Source: Coffea arabica
Lineage: Eukaryota; Streptophyta; Magnoliopsida; Gentianales; Rubiaceae
DNA: 64,000 bases
Assembly: GCF_036785885.1 (NCBI RefSeq)
Contig: NC_092327.1
Span: 15,766,001 to 15,830,000 of the forward strand
Reading direction: 5' to 3'
Both the position numbers and the translations under genes were made by a program. Under the pieces are notes generated by a model, which was given only the letters and a program-made list of their open reading frames with translations, ran no database searches and was not told the origin of the DNA. This document shows, piece after piece, positions 25,497 through 38,563 of the stretch. The number at the start of each line of letters is the position of its first letter. The stretch's first letter is position 1.

Positions 25497-28400
25497 TGTG
25501 ACGACCCCACTTCTCCCAAGGGTGAACCCAAGGGTATCGGCAGGCCGCCTGCCTGGCTCACGCCAGGACTCAAAACTTAACGCAATGAAAGTTAGGTAAA
25601 CAAAAACTAGATAAACTGTGACAGCCCCACCTCCCCCTAAGGCGAACCAGAGGGTTCGGCGGACCGCCTGCCCAGCTCTCGCCAGGACTCAAAATTTCAA
25701 AACAATAAAACTAGATAAACCCAAAAGCGCACTATTCACAATATATCCAATGCCAAAAGGGTTCTATTTACAGTCCCAAAAGTAGCTGTTCAAACCACCA
25801 AAACAAAACAACCATCTTAACTGTCCAACTATTACAAGCAAACCTAACTACACTAGTTATTATGCCCAGGAGTTCCCCGCGTCTTCCCCTGCTAAGGAAA
25901 ACAAAGGAAACGGGGTAAGCTATATGCTTAGTAAGTAAACAGGGGTAAAAGCGTAAATTTCACCTTTAGATAAGCAACTATTTCACAAAAGTGTCAAATC
26001 AAGTGCAAAAGTAACAATACAAAGGAAGGATATAGGTTGGCTCCAAAGCCAAGTCGTTTGCCATGCATGACCTCCTGCCGACACTCCGTCGACCATAAAC
26101 AAGGTCCGTAGAACTCCACTTGTACACCCACCGAACACCTTATCACCCTCACTGGCCAGTCACCTCACAAACTTGCCCGGGTGAACGAAATCACAAACTT
26201 GAGCTTGAGTCACAAGCTCGGGTCACAAACTTGGTCCACATAATCGGTGAACCGGATTCACAAACTTGGTGACCTCAAACCAGGTTGGACTGACTTCGAC
26301 CAAGCCCTAACCGGCTCGAATAGTCCATCCAGGTCATGAGATCGGGCCCCAAACTCACAAACTTCACAAAATTTTCTCAAAAGTCACCCTGAGCCACAAG
26401 CTCAAGGGGTTTAGTTCCAAAATGATTCATATACATATGCCATGTACAAATATGTGCGTAAAGTAGGGTTTAGGTCGAGTGCGATACAGTACACTCTCGC
26501 CTAGGTACCATTTTCATACATATCGAAACACATAAGCAAATAACACACAAGTGGTACAAGAGCAAAATCACTTCGTGCGTGTTCGCTAGTAGTGGGCCCC
26601 ACCGGCTCCGCCTAACTCACCACTGTCTGAAATAGAAGATTGTATCTCATTATATCACAAACGGCCACTAACATACCCAAAACAAGCAAAACGGAAAAAT
26701 CGGCACATGCAAGTGCGGAAACGGCAAAATGGGCGCACGCGCCCGCGCGGAACGGCAAACGAAAATGGCCAAGTCTGCCTTTCCAAACCGTTTTGATCAA
26801 AAGTTAGGCTAGGAATGTCGGATCAAGGTACATGAGGTACCGTTGCGAAGCTAAGAGGAAGGGGTACAATTTTAATGAAGACACCTAAATCCGGATCTGA
26901 ACAGAAATAGGTCGAAAGTATGGAAAATCGTTCCAGAAATTTGCACTCTAGAGTAACGAACAGGATATGTTTACTGGACCATAACTCCCAGCTCACAAAT
27001 CTAAATCAGGAAATTCCAAAGGCATTAGAAAGCTGAGACATAAGGCTAAAACTTTGATGTTTTGTCCAAGACCTGAATACATTCAGAACAGAACCAAAAT
27101 TGAGTGCCAAAGTACCCGTCAGAACTGTCCAGATTCAAGGCAGTTCTGATGATCGATTTTGTTTTGGTCATAACAGGAGCTACGGAACTCGGATTTCGAC
27201 GTACTTCATATCGTTTCGAAGCCAAAACCAAGATCTACATTTCTTATGAAGGAGTTGACACCCAGATCGTATGGGATTAAAACGAAAAAATGCACGGACA
27301 GAGGCTGAAATTCAAAACGTACACAATTTCAGGGTACAAAACAGGTGCGAGTGTTTTGGTTATAACTCGAACTACACAGATCCGTTTGACTGGAAATTTT
27401 GCAGATATATTCAGGACATAAGAGGCTACAATATTACAGAAGGTCACTCAACCCAGTTTCGAGTGTAACTAGGTCAAACATGCAAGAAACTACACCAGAA
27501 CTGGAAAAACAGATTCACAAAATGCATTCTAGCGGAAACATCATAAATCAGGCTATCCAAGTCCAAATCCAGAAATTCCAAAACCAACTGAAAGCTAAGA
27601 AACAGGGATACATATCATCAGAAGGCCTCAACAACTAATTCGGAAGCAATTCCAGCCAAAACAACCAATTACAGGCGCAATTCTTACATTCGGGTAAAAC
27701 CAGAACAGCAATAGTAATTTCGACTTTTCTCACTCTACGCTCTTCCGATTGACCTGCAATTTTGTAGGCACCTCTAAAATGTCATTCCATACAACGTTCA
27801 TGTTTTAAGCCAAGGCCAATTTGGCCTCTAACATGGAGCACTTAAACCGGACAGAACAGGGTAGCTTGGTTTCCAAATTCTGAAATTGGCACCTTTACTC
27901 TATAAATTCATATCTAACAAGTGCTCTATCATCAAACCCACCAATTACTAGCTCAATAACATCAATTAAGAGGTAGATAACCATAATCAAGGCTGAAAAT
28001 ATAAACCCTAGTTAAACATCCCAACATACCATTTAACCCATGAAATTTTCCCCATAAATCCATCAAAACTATAACTTTAAGCTTCTAGTTCACACATATA
28101 AGAGGTAAAGGGAAGTTTCTTACCAAATTCACCTTAATCCTTATATCAAGAAGCTGCCAAGACCTTCCTCTTCCGAAATCACTCCACCAAAACCCTTAAG
28201 CTTCCTTGGAGATCAACTTTTGTGGAGGAGTTTGCGAGATTATCGGTTGAAACTCAAGATTGAGGCTTGAAATTGAGGTGCAAGGTAAAGTTTTTTCCTC
28301 TCTTGTTTTTCCTCTCAAGAATTTCGACCAAGACTAAGAAAAGGGGAAGAAATGAGGAAATTTTGGTCAAATTTCTGTTTTATGAAGGTTAAGACAAGTT

Positions 28401-31400
28401 GGTCAAAGTCCAACTTCCATAGATGCCTTGACACTTGTTTTCTTTCTAGCATTTTCTCTCATTTCTCTTGGTCAAATATTGTGGCTGATGTATGAGATAT
28501 TTTGAGGGTCAATTATCTAAAATAAAATGAGAAGATTAAGGTAATAAAGTATGGGTCAAATGGTGTGTTTACCCGGTAACAAACGGTACCCGTCGGTTCG
28601 AGCCGATTTTCCTTAAATCACCAGTACTAGAGTTTTTTCTTCCTATTCACTAACTTTTTATTATTGCATCTAATCACATATTATTTCTCACCCAAAAGTC
28701 ACTCTTAAACACTAAATTTGATCCTTGCTCCGTACCGAAAAAGCATCCGGCGAAAAATCGCGAAAACCCTAATTTGCACCAATCTTGAAAACGAAGAGTG
28801 AAACCCTACTTTCTAGGTTCATTTGCACTTATTGAGGAATGATTGAGTAGTAGGGCCATAGTAAAATAATAATTTTCAAATAAAATGGTTTTTTAAGAAA
28901 AGTGGGATGAATTTTACAATTCCATAGAATAAAATTAGGGTTTTGAGTTAAATATGAGGGATTTAAACATAACCTGCTAGTCACAAGTAAACTAGGGTTT
29001 TAAAGTACAAGTAAGGTTTCTAGTCTTTTTTTAAAATAACACAATGTTTTAAGACAAAATAAAATAAAGAAACTGTCATCCTTTCTTTGAGATTAAACAA
29101 AAATAGTATCCTAAAATTTGGGGTATCACATAAACCACAAGCGTACTATTCACAATAGCCAACTCCGAAAGAGTTCTATTTACATCCCCAAAAGCAGCTA
29201 GTCAAACCACTATATTACATTATGATAACAACCAGTAGAAAGTAGACCCTAAGGAGGGTCCTTATACAAACCACCAAAACAAAAACAAACATCTTAATTG
29301 TCCAACTATTACAAGCAAACCTAACTATACTAGTGAATGTGCCAAGGAGTTCCCCGCGTCGTCCCCTGCTAAGGAAAACAAAGGAAACGGGGTAAGCTAT
29401 ATGCTTAGTAAGTAAACAGGGGTAAAATCGTAAATTGCACATTTAGATAAACAACTATTTCACAAAATGTCAAGTCAAGTGCAAAAGTAACAATACAAAT
29501 GAAGGATACAGGTTGGCTCCAAAGCCAAGTCGTTTGCCATGCGTAACCTCCTGCCGACACTCCGTCGACCACAAATAAGGTCCGTAGAACTCCACTTCTA
29601 CTCCCACCTAACACCTTATCACCCTCACTGGCCAGTCACCTCACAAACTTGCTCGAGCGAACGAAATCACAAACTTGAGCTTGAGTCACAAGCTCGGGTC
29701 ACAAACTTGGTTCACATTCTCGGTGAACCGGATTCACAAACTTGGTGACCTCAGACTAAGTTGGACTGGCTTCGACCAACCCCTGACCGGCTCAAATAGT
29801 CCATCTAGGTCGGAAGATCAACCCCAACTTACAAACGTCACCCCGAGCTACAAGCTCAAGGGGTTTAAACCCAAAATAATTCATGTATACACATCTCATA
29901 AAGAAATATAGGTACAAACTAGGGTTTAGGTCGAGTGTGATCAAGTACACTCTCGCCTAAGTCCCCCTTTTTATTCACATCAAAACACATAAGCAGTTTA
30001 TACACACATACGGCCTGAATACTTACTCAAAACACAAAAGTAGTACAAGAGGAGAAACCACTTCGTGCGTGTTAGCTAGTAGTAGGCCCCACCAGCTCCG
30101 CCTAACTCACCACGGTCTGAAATAGAAGATTGCATCACATTATATCACAAGCGGCCACTAACATGCCCAAAATAAGCAAAAAGGAAAAATCGGCACATGC
30201 AAGTGCGGAAACGGCAAAATGGACACACGCGCGCGCGCGGAATGGCAAACGGAAACGGCCAAATCTGCCATCTCAAACCGTTTTGATCAAAAGTTAGGCT
30301 AGGAATATCGGATCAAGGTGGATGAGATACCGTTTCGAAACTACGAGGAAGGGCTACAACTTTTATTTAAACATCTCAACCCATATCTCAATAGGTATTG
30401 GTCAAAAATGCACAAAATAGTTCCAGCCATTTCATTTCGGTTTACCAAACAGGCCCTGTTTGAAAGACAGTAACTCACGGCTCAGAAATCGGAATCAAGA
30501 AATTACAGAGGCGTTAGAAAACTCATTCATAAGGTTATAACTTTCATGTTTGGACCAAAGGCTGAATAAATACAGAGCATGAGAAAAAATGGGTCCAAAC
30601 ATCCCTGCCAGAACTGTCCAAATTCGAAGGCAGTTCTGACAACCGATATTGTTTTGGTCATAACTGAAGCTACGAAACTCGGATTTGGATGAACTTTATA
30701 CCGTTTCGAAGCTAAGACCAAGATATACATTTCTTATGAAGAGGTCAACACCCAGTTCATACGTTATCAAAACGGACAGAACATGGTCAGAGGCTAAAAC
30801 AAGAAACGCGGCAGAATTCTGAGTTTAGAATAGATGCGACTATTTTGGCCATAACTCAGGCTACAGAGATCCTTTTGACCTGAAATTTTGTAGGCATATT
30901 CAGGACCTAAGAGGCTACAACTTTTATGTTTCGAGAAACCTCTGAATCAATACGTAGTATCAAGAAAAATGGAGCTCAAGTTCAGGTACTGGGCTGCCCT
31001 GCTTACCCGGATTTGCCGGTTTTGCGCGTCGCAAACGCATGGTCCGTTCTATGATTGTTATGCAAGTTTTCTAGCTAAATGCACACCAAATACACACCCT
31101 AAACCAGCTCCTATGAAGGCTTCCAATGATCCGAAATTGCACCATACAATTTCCACAAACTAACCACATATTATCTACACCTTCTAATTGAACTTCATAT
31201 GCATTCATTAACTTAATCTAACCATTAGAGCAACAAACCCTAGCCAAATTAACCCTAACCAAGCAATTACTCCTCACTTTAGCCTAGGGTTTCTTAACCC
31301 CAAATCAGTTTCTACCACCCACTCTCCAAACAAATGAAATACATCATCAAACACAACCATAACAAGTTCAATAACACAAGATTAAAGCTAACTAACATGT

Positions 31401-32379
31401 TTATCATGAAACCCCTAATTCTTTCTTATCTTGACCGAAATTCCAGCAGCAATAAATCACTAAAATTAACCATTAAACTACTCAATAATCATCACACAAC
31501 CCATAAAAATGCATAATCACCACAAAAGTCACTTGCATAACTTCAAGAGTAAAACCCCAAAACTTAACTTTCACAAGAGGTGATTTACCTTCAAACAAGC
31601 TTTGTAGTTGATCAACCTTCAACAATCAAGTACCCAAGTTAATCCCTTAAGCTCCAACAACAAGATGGAAGGCTAGAAGATGAAGAACTTGAAGGAAATT
31701 TTTCTCTTTTCTTTCCTCCTTGGTTCGGCCACCTCTCTCTCTCTCTTCTTTCTTATTTTGTTTTGTTTTTTATGGAAATCCTATGATATATACAAGATGG
31801 TCAAAGCCTTGGAAGATATTTCTATTTCCACCAATCACACAAAAGCTTCATTTTTGCTCTCAAGCCCTTACAACTTCAACTTTGCATTTGATCAACTCTT
31901 GCCCTTAAACATTTGAAAAGCTTTCAATTTACTCCATAAATGATAACTTAATCTAGTCCAAAACATATAATCATACTTAATTGCTTCACTAATCACTTTC
32001 CTATCTTAATCACCTATACTTAATCCCACATAAAAGCAATTAAACAACAACCTTTTTGTCATGGGTGAAATTAGGGTTTTAAACCCAACTTAAACTTCTA
32101 ATACATCATAACGCTAAAGGTTTTTGCTAGCTTTTAGGGTTTTCTGACTTTTAAACTCACTTAACCGATAAATCAGATCAAATCCTATACTTACCTATTC
32201 TAAAACACACACTAACATAGCTAACTTTAATCACCACTCGAACTTTAATTAATACAAAAACTAGGGTTTCAATCCTAACCCCAACTTAGGGTTTTCGAAG
32301 TAGTCCCAAAACCAAATGTTATCGCACAAATAATGAATATAACCTAATATCAACCTTAAGAACGGACTGGGGCATCACA
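25497..32379 (-). mobile_element. Solo Gypsy LTR inserted in gag A
   Basis: Starts TGTGACGACC, ends GGGGCATCACA, and is flanked by TTTCA (25492-25496 and 32380-32384). It is about 3.36 kb once the nested LTR is removed. The LTR-end hairpin (25515-25534) has a UUCA loop, one base off the UUCG of its relatives. It contains a stem-loop (29929-29958) and repeated TCACAAACTTG-like words near 29640-29760. From 29131 to 32379 it is non-coding and AT-rich toward the U3 end. Confidence 0.9.
25617..29130 (-). mobile_element. Solo Gypsy LTR nested in the LTR at 25497
   Basis: Starts TGTGACAGCC, ends GGGGTATCACA, and is flanked by TAAAC (25612-25616 and 29131-29135). It is 3.5 kb and a close relative of its host LTR (parallel text such as the CACAAACTTG blocks at 26170-26280). 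It has an LTR-end hairpin (25635-25654) and a stem-loop with loop UACUGUAU (26473-26502). No gene. Confidence 0.9.
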
Positions 32380-32784
32380 TTTCATGCTAGAAAGAGGGGT
32401 AACCCGAGCGATACCCCTAAATCGTCCGAGAAGTCTACCCAACCCCTTGATATGGGAAAAGGGTCTGGAGGAGTGAGGATGCATGACAAAACCGGAGAAA
32501 CTCCATCAAGCGAAGCCCCGCCAAAAGGAAATCAGGGTAGGCGAGGTCAACAAAAGGGAAAATCCCAAACTAGTCAAGTCGTGACTCCTCATGTAACTTG
32601 TGCATACTGTGGCAAGATTAACCACACGGAGGCCGAGTGCTGGAGAAAACAAGGAAAATGTCTGAGGTGCGGTAGTACCGAGCATAAGTTTTCGAATTGT
32701 CCTAAAGCTTCTAAGGGAGAAGGAAATTCCCAACAACCTGCTAAATCCACTGCAAATCAATCGAGTGCCGGAAGGAATAATTAA

Positions 32785-33286
32785 TGCCGATGATTGTAAG
32801 ATGGATCCAAATTCTACGAGTAGGGGTGAATCTGACTCTACTCAACAAATAGGGATTGTGGTTTTACCCTAGCATAGACTGGCACTTTTAGAGGTTGTAA
32901 TTTTTTTGGTATAGGGGATGACATCCTTTTGTTGTATATTGCGACTTAACACATTTTGATCTTGTTGTTTCCCCTTTCTTTTGAAATGATTTGATGAACT
33001 TATTATAACTTAGTGCAATTATTATGATCTTTTATGGCATATGAAAATTTACCTTGCTTTTAAATGATTTTACGGTTTATACGTATATGTACTCTATTGC
33101 TCCACGTCTCTAGACCTGTAATAAGATCATGAATGGCACCCGAGAATAGTTAAGTTTAACAAGTATGAGTTTTGAATGGGAAGATTAAGAGTGATGAAAA
33201 TTGGACACGGGAGGAGAAAGTATTTAAGGCTATTTATAAATCAAGGTATGAATTTCGAGGACGAAATTCTTTTAAGGGGGGAAGGA
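32785..33286 (+). other. 3' untranslated part of gag A unit and polypurine tract
   Basis: After the gag stop there are about 490 bases without a significant ORF, then an end-of-pol-like segment (gaatttcgaggacgaaattc) and the purine run AAGGGGGGAAGGA at 33274-33286, directly before the LTR. There is no sign of protease, RT or integrase. Confidence 0.8.
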
Positions 33287-35171
33287 TGTGAGGACCCGCA
33301 AATTTTTCAATTTTTAAACCCCTATTTTTGGCTCATTTAATTATTTATTTGGATATTTGCCCCGAATAATATTTTCTAACCTTATTAGACTTAAATACAT
33401 GGAATTATGACTTCATTATAGTTTTAAAGTGACTCGTTTCAAAAATTAATTTTTGGAAGCTCGATTAATGAGCATAGTGAAAACGTGTTTGGAAATTTTA
33501 GCCAATTGGGAGTACAATAAGCTCAGAAAATTGGAGACATGTACAATGGTCCTAAAATAGGTAATTTTAGGTTTAAGTACTCAAGTGATAGTTAGTGGTA
33601 CGATCGTTATAAGAATTTCTCGAAGGTTTCACTCTATCGCGCATAAATTGAAAATACGCGTTTTCACCCGCGCGATTAATTGAGGGACTTTAAACCATTA
33701 TTTTGGGGCAATTAAGAGTGAATAAAATTTTTATGAATATAAGTGTGTTGGAGGTTTAGTGCACTAGTGAAATAAACTCGAGAGGAATCGAGCCCAAAAC
33801 GCGCGCGTATACGTGCGGAGGAGAGTTGACTTTTGCACCAACTTGGGCCACACCTTGAAGCTTCCCAAGGAAGCTACATTTTTTATCAACTCTCTCTCTC
33901 TTCCTCACAAGAACAGCCGGCCATCAAGCTGCAGAAACAACACCCAAGTTCTTCATTTTTCATCCTCATTTCTTCAACAAAAACACTACCAAATGCCGCC
34001 AAAATTTAACCATACTTAGCTTAACACTTGAAGAGTTCATTTAGCTACAAAAGAAGGGAGCTTTCCACGGTTTTCTTGGACCAAGAGAGGGCCGAAATTT
34101 CTGCTTAGCTCATCAACCAAAGTAAGTAATGATCAAACCTTCTAGTTTTGATTTATGGAAGTTCTAGTACACCTTCAAGCTCTTGTATTCATGTGGGTGG
34201 CTTGTTATTGTTGGAAAATTTTGAATGTGGGCTCTATAAACTCCCACTCTTGGATGATGGCTGTTGTGATGATTGATGATGGATTTAATGTTAGTTTGGT
34301 GTTCAAATTGGTAGATTAATGGTGCATAGCAAGTAAAAACCTCAAGGAATGCATGGCTGAAAAAATTTCCAATTCTGCCCCTGTTTTGATCGTGCTTTTT
34401 TTTGCGAAATTCTGAAGGTTTGATGGCTTGTATATGATGTTTATATGTTGTATAGATGGTGTATAAAGTTTCACCGAAAAATATTGAGGTTTGGTTGGTC
34501 AAATGGATTAATCTTGCAAAGCTAGTAAACCTGGAAAATTTTTCCCGTAATGCTCAAACAGCCTTCGTGTTTCGTCCATATCTTTGTACTCCGACGTCAA
34601 AATCAAGTGCTGTCAGTGGCATTTGAAGCTAGACATCCCCAGATTTCTAACGTTATAAAATGTAACCCCTAATTCCACCCGAGTATTCCGTACCAACCGT
34701 TTACAGATGTCTGTCCTGTTTCTCTGTTTTGCTGGAATGAAGTTCAGAAGCTACAACTTGAGGCTCGAATTTGAGCTAGTTGTGTGCTGAATTTCAAAAC
34801 AATTTCTTCTGTGAAATTATAGTTTTATGAATGTATTTTCTAATGCCATCAACCATGCTTAATTCTGAGTTGAATTGAGTGATTTGGGATCAAAATACGA
34901 AACCTGCCCTGTTCTTGAAAAGGCTAAATTTTGGGCAAAATTGATGCTAGGCTTGTTGTGGACTTGCCAATAGAATTTCTTGGAGTTAAAACACTTACCA
35001 AATGTACCATGAATGTTCCTTAGGCTTTTCCTACACAAATGAATCATGTTTGAAGGATTTTCCCTGGTCAAATGTTTGGAATGGAAAACAAAAAGTTCAA
35101 GGCAGTTCTGCCTTAGGATTTTTCGAAACTTTGGATGTTTGGTTGACTACCTTCCCGAAAGTATTTTTCCA

Positions 35172-35560
35172 CACTACAAGAAAATTGCGTTTCTGTGACA
35201 GGCGAAAGTTGTCACTAAAAATTCAGAAGTCATCACAAAAAAAGTCTGTGACGACTTTTACTGCTGTCACAGAGCTGTCACTAGTTCTATGTCACAAAAG
35301 GGGGTCCATGTGACGACTGTTGAAAGTCGTCACAAACGATTTCGCTTTTGTGATGACTCTTGTCGTCACTCATTGTTGTACATTGTGTGACGACTTTTAT
35401 TGTCACTAAGCTGGCTAAATTCTTGTCATAGTCAACCCTTGGAGTTGTCACATTATGTTTCCGTTCAGTGACGACTTTTGTTGTCATTGTTTTCCATCCA
35501 TAAAAAGTGACGACTTTCTGGTGTCACTAGTTAAACTTGTTGGCAGTGACAACTTTTTTA
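35172..35560. repeat. CACTA subterminal repeats, left end
   Basis: At least six copies of GTGACGACTTT-like words face nearby GTCAC words, so many pairs could form short hairpins (for example near 35250-35275, 35310-35330 and 35390-35407). In En/Spm, short subterminal repeats bind the TnpA protein; that role is inferred here. Confidence 0.8.
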
Positions 35561-36693
35561 TTGTTATTTATTTTTTTTGTAAAAAGCAATAATCTAATGT
35601 TAATTATGCAACATAGCTGCCAACAATCACAAAACGTTCATTGAGTAGCAAGGAGAAAAAAAAAGCCAACATACGAAAAGAAAGCCAACATTCATTTCCA
35701 ATAGAAGATCAACCCAAATACATATATATATAAATGTTGCCTCAAATGAGTCATAAACCATGCACCATCCAAAATAAGCCATTCAGTTACAATACTAGTG
35801 ATTTCCCATCCACAATAGAGAGTAGTAAAGTTCTATACAAAAATATGAGCACGATTCCCATCTAGAACAAAACATGAGCACGATAGGCCTTGTAGTCTTC
35901 AAATCAAAAACCATCTTCACAGCAATGACTGGCTTCTTCTTCTTGGGAATTGTGTTAGAACCTACACGTTACCAAAATTGAAGCAATGAGCACTGGTGTT
36001 AAAACTGGAACTACACTTCTAGATAGGCACCATATTATAAAAACTAATGTCACTCTAATTTGAAATTATAGAAATCTAAGTAAATTGCTTAACACAAAAA
36101 TAAAGTGAAATTATAGCAAATAAGACATTGAATGTATATTCTGTGAAATATAGAATAACAATACAAACACAATAAATATCTGCATGTTCACAAATATATA
36201 TGCAATAACAACAATAAAATCCTAAAATCATTGAGAGCCTAGATGATCGTGAACCACACAGTATATCAAGAAAAAAAACACACACACACACACAATCACA
36301 GGTGCCTCTTTTTCCTTAGCACAAAAAAAAATTCTGATACAGAAAAATTTAAATGAGTTCGACAAAGAAAAAAGTGGAATACATCCCAACATTCAAACAC
36401 CTTTACTTTAAAAACACTAAAGTTTTGGTTGCAACATCCAGCACCTCAATGGCTGTAATTAAACATGAACAAGATTTCAAGCACCTAAATCAGCCTCAAG
36501 CAACTCAATTGCATTAAACAGGAATCAGATTTGGTGGAACCAGAATTCAAGTGCCATCAAGCAACTAAATTGACATCAAGCAACCCAATTGTATTAAAAA
36601 TGAATCTCTATTTTGTAGAACCAGAATTCAAGTGCCTCAATTGTAATAACTATGAAGAGCAAACAATTTATTTATACCTGACACAGAAGTTGC
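35561..36693. other. Non-coding AT-rich stretch inside the CACTA element
   Basis: No supported gene. It holds a short (AC)n run near 36281-36293, A-rich runs, and three related 'gaaccagaattcaagtgcc'-like blocks around 36450-36640. It lies downstream of the accessory gene and probably includes its 3' untranslated region. Confidence 0.6.
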
Positions 36694-38451
36694 TTATTTG
36701 CGCAAGTCTTTCAGCTGGTTAGCTAACTCATCATACAGGCTTCTTGTTTCTGTTTGTTGCTGTTGCAAGGTCTTAATCAACTCTTGCTGAGCAGTGAATT
36801 GTTGAGTTACTTCTGCAGCTCGTTTTTCTGCTTCATCTGCTCTTTTTCGGCTGTCCTCAATCTCATGCCTCCAGCGTTCTACCTCAGCAGCTTGCTTCTT
36901 GGTTGCACTACGACCGCGGATGTGTCCAGGTATGTAACCAAGTTCTTGCTCGCATATTTCCTTGCTAGTCATTGAAGTTGTAGCCTGCAATTCCCTCATT
37001 TTGTCCTAGGCAAGTAAAAAATATGATCATTATGTAGCTGGAATGGATGTCAATAATTTAAAAATCCATTATCCAAGTGAAACAGCTCACCAAGGTCTCT
37101 TTTGCTTTGTCATTTACCAGCCCCCCTGACTTCTTTGACTTTCGACTTAACTCAAACATGTCTATCTCTGAAAGCTCGACATCTTCTTTCCTTTTCTGTC
37201 CAAATTTTCAATTTTTTCATTTTCAGTCATATGACAAAAAGGATGTACATGTACAAGTGTTGGCTGGGTTTCAGATTACCTTTTCCTCAACAACTCTTGC
37301 AAGCGATTTTGTGCCAACAGTAGTGTGGCAGTCATTTTTGGCACGATTTTGCTTGTTACGTTCACTAATTTTCTGCCACAAATTAGTGAAAATTTTAACT
37401 GACAAAGATTAGCAAATTTGTGAAGTGAAATCTGAAATTTAATAAAAGGATAGGTTATTTTGACAAGCTAACCTTAAATTCATCATTTTCAAAGTAGCTG
37501 ACCAGCCACTTCCAATCTTCTTCACTCACACCTTCAGGAACTTGCCTCAATGCTTCTTGCCTTGATTCAAAACTCTGGAAATACTTGTGAAGCCGATATC
37601 GATGGTTTCGATATTGTGTGTTTAACTGCCTATTAATAGCAGTTTTTGAGGTGATGTGCTCTGGAAATCGAAAGTCATCCTACAATAACAGTGCAATCTA
37701 CTTAAAACCAAGCAAATCTATGTGAAAATGACATATTAAATCTAAGGAAGATTTGAGTGCAAAAGTAGTGCAAATCTAAAGCAGTAAAATCTCTCATACT
37801 TTCTGGATGAAATTAGAGTATTAGCAGGTCAACAAATACCATAACCGTGCTGTATATGCCTTCTCGGTCACCGGGATTGAGATGGGACCACTTTGGAACA
37901 TTAAGCCTAGCAGCCTTCCTAACAACACAACCCCCTTCTGTGATGAAGTATTGAGAATCCTTCCCAACAATCCGCCGAATACAATCATCAATTTCAATGG
38001 TGAGCGTCTCATTAGCCTCCTTTTTTTTTGATAATGATAGATTTCGTGTACGTCCTCTTCTTCTTGCTGACAGCAGCATAGCTATTAACAAATATCAGTC
38101 CATACATTACTTTGACCACATTAACAAAGTCAGTCATGAAATAGAAACTTGGTTTTTAATTTCAGCCGTGAAAATGAAGTCTAACTTACCATTTTCTTGC
38201 TCATCCGAAACTGGAATAGTCTCATTTTCTCCGGATGCACGAGACTCAGATGTCTGAGGGTGTATCATCCTACTCTCACTAGCAATTTCTCTAGGTGAAG
38301 AAGTTGGAGTGATAGATATTGCATTCTCTGAGGATACACTCTTGGATGCACTTCTTGGTTGATTGCTTCCAACTGAATTAGGTATTGCAGGCTGTTGTGC
38401 ACCTTGAGCTTTTCTCTGCAGCATTTGGCCTCGCTTTCCTGGTCCAGCCAT
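36694..38451 (-). CDS. TnpA/Ptta-like CACTA accessory protein, six exons, intact
   Basis: Proposed exons on the minus strand are 38451-38190, 38081-37840, 37679-37473, 37372-37280, 37195-37091 and 37005-36694. All junctions are GT-AG, and the lengths (262, 242, 207, 93, 105, 312) sum to 407 codons with the stop, so 406 residues in one frame. The N-terminus is Ser/Gln-rich and basic (ARRRGRTR, SLSKKK, a likely nuclear signal). The middle (about residues 100-265) matches the plant Ptta/En/Spm transposase family: GKDSQYFITEGG, WSHLNPGDRE, YRLHKYFQSF, PEGVSEEDWKWLV, then NKQNRAKN. The last ~95 residues are a heptad-rich coiled coil (EVERWRHEIEDSRKRADEAE). Such proteins bind subterminal repeats and assist transposition. 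Exon 4 could also start at 37398, but that breaks the family reading. Confidence 0.8.
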
Positions 38452-38563
38452 CTAAAAGTAACAAGAAGTTAGTGTTACAGCATAGTATAATTTAGGAATA
38501 AAAACTAGTTAGCCGGAGTTAAAGAGATTAAACTTAGTGTCATGTAGTCCTCATCAATTTCAC

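Larger units (their letters stand above)
24975..32784 (+). pseudogene. Gag A, truncated and split by an LTR insertion
   Basis: The two parts are 24975-25496 (retrotransposon-gag domain from KFAPSKFHGG to QSKVFH) and 32385-32784 (linker, two zinc knuckles, stop). They join across the TTTCA duplication of the 25497-32379 insertion, in one frame with gag B. Knuckles are CAYCGKINHTEAEC and CLRCGSTEHKFSNC, both CX2CX4HX4C, which bind packaging RNA in this family. The N-terminal ~80 codons and the leader are missing: text before 24975 belongs to LTR X. The domain keeps the EGAARSWW motif that gag B has partly lost. An ORF that seems to run on to 25599 only reads into the inserted LTR. Confidence 0.9.

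Noticed and set aside
25497..25599. C-terminal extension of the gag A frame
   Set aside because: The residues after KVFH come from reading into the inserted LTR; the TTTCA duplication marks the true break.
31680..31916. Plus-strand ORF with a hydrophobic run, possible membrane peptide
   Set aside because: It lies in the pyrimidine-rich U3 part of a minus-strand solo LTR, where T-rich text gives Leu/Phe/Ser strings by chance.
37373..37398. Earlier acceptor for exon 4 of the accessory gene (CAG at 37399)
   Set aside because: It gives the wrong phase and loses the NKQNRAKN family reading; the acceptor before 37372 keeps frame.
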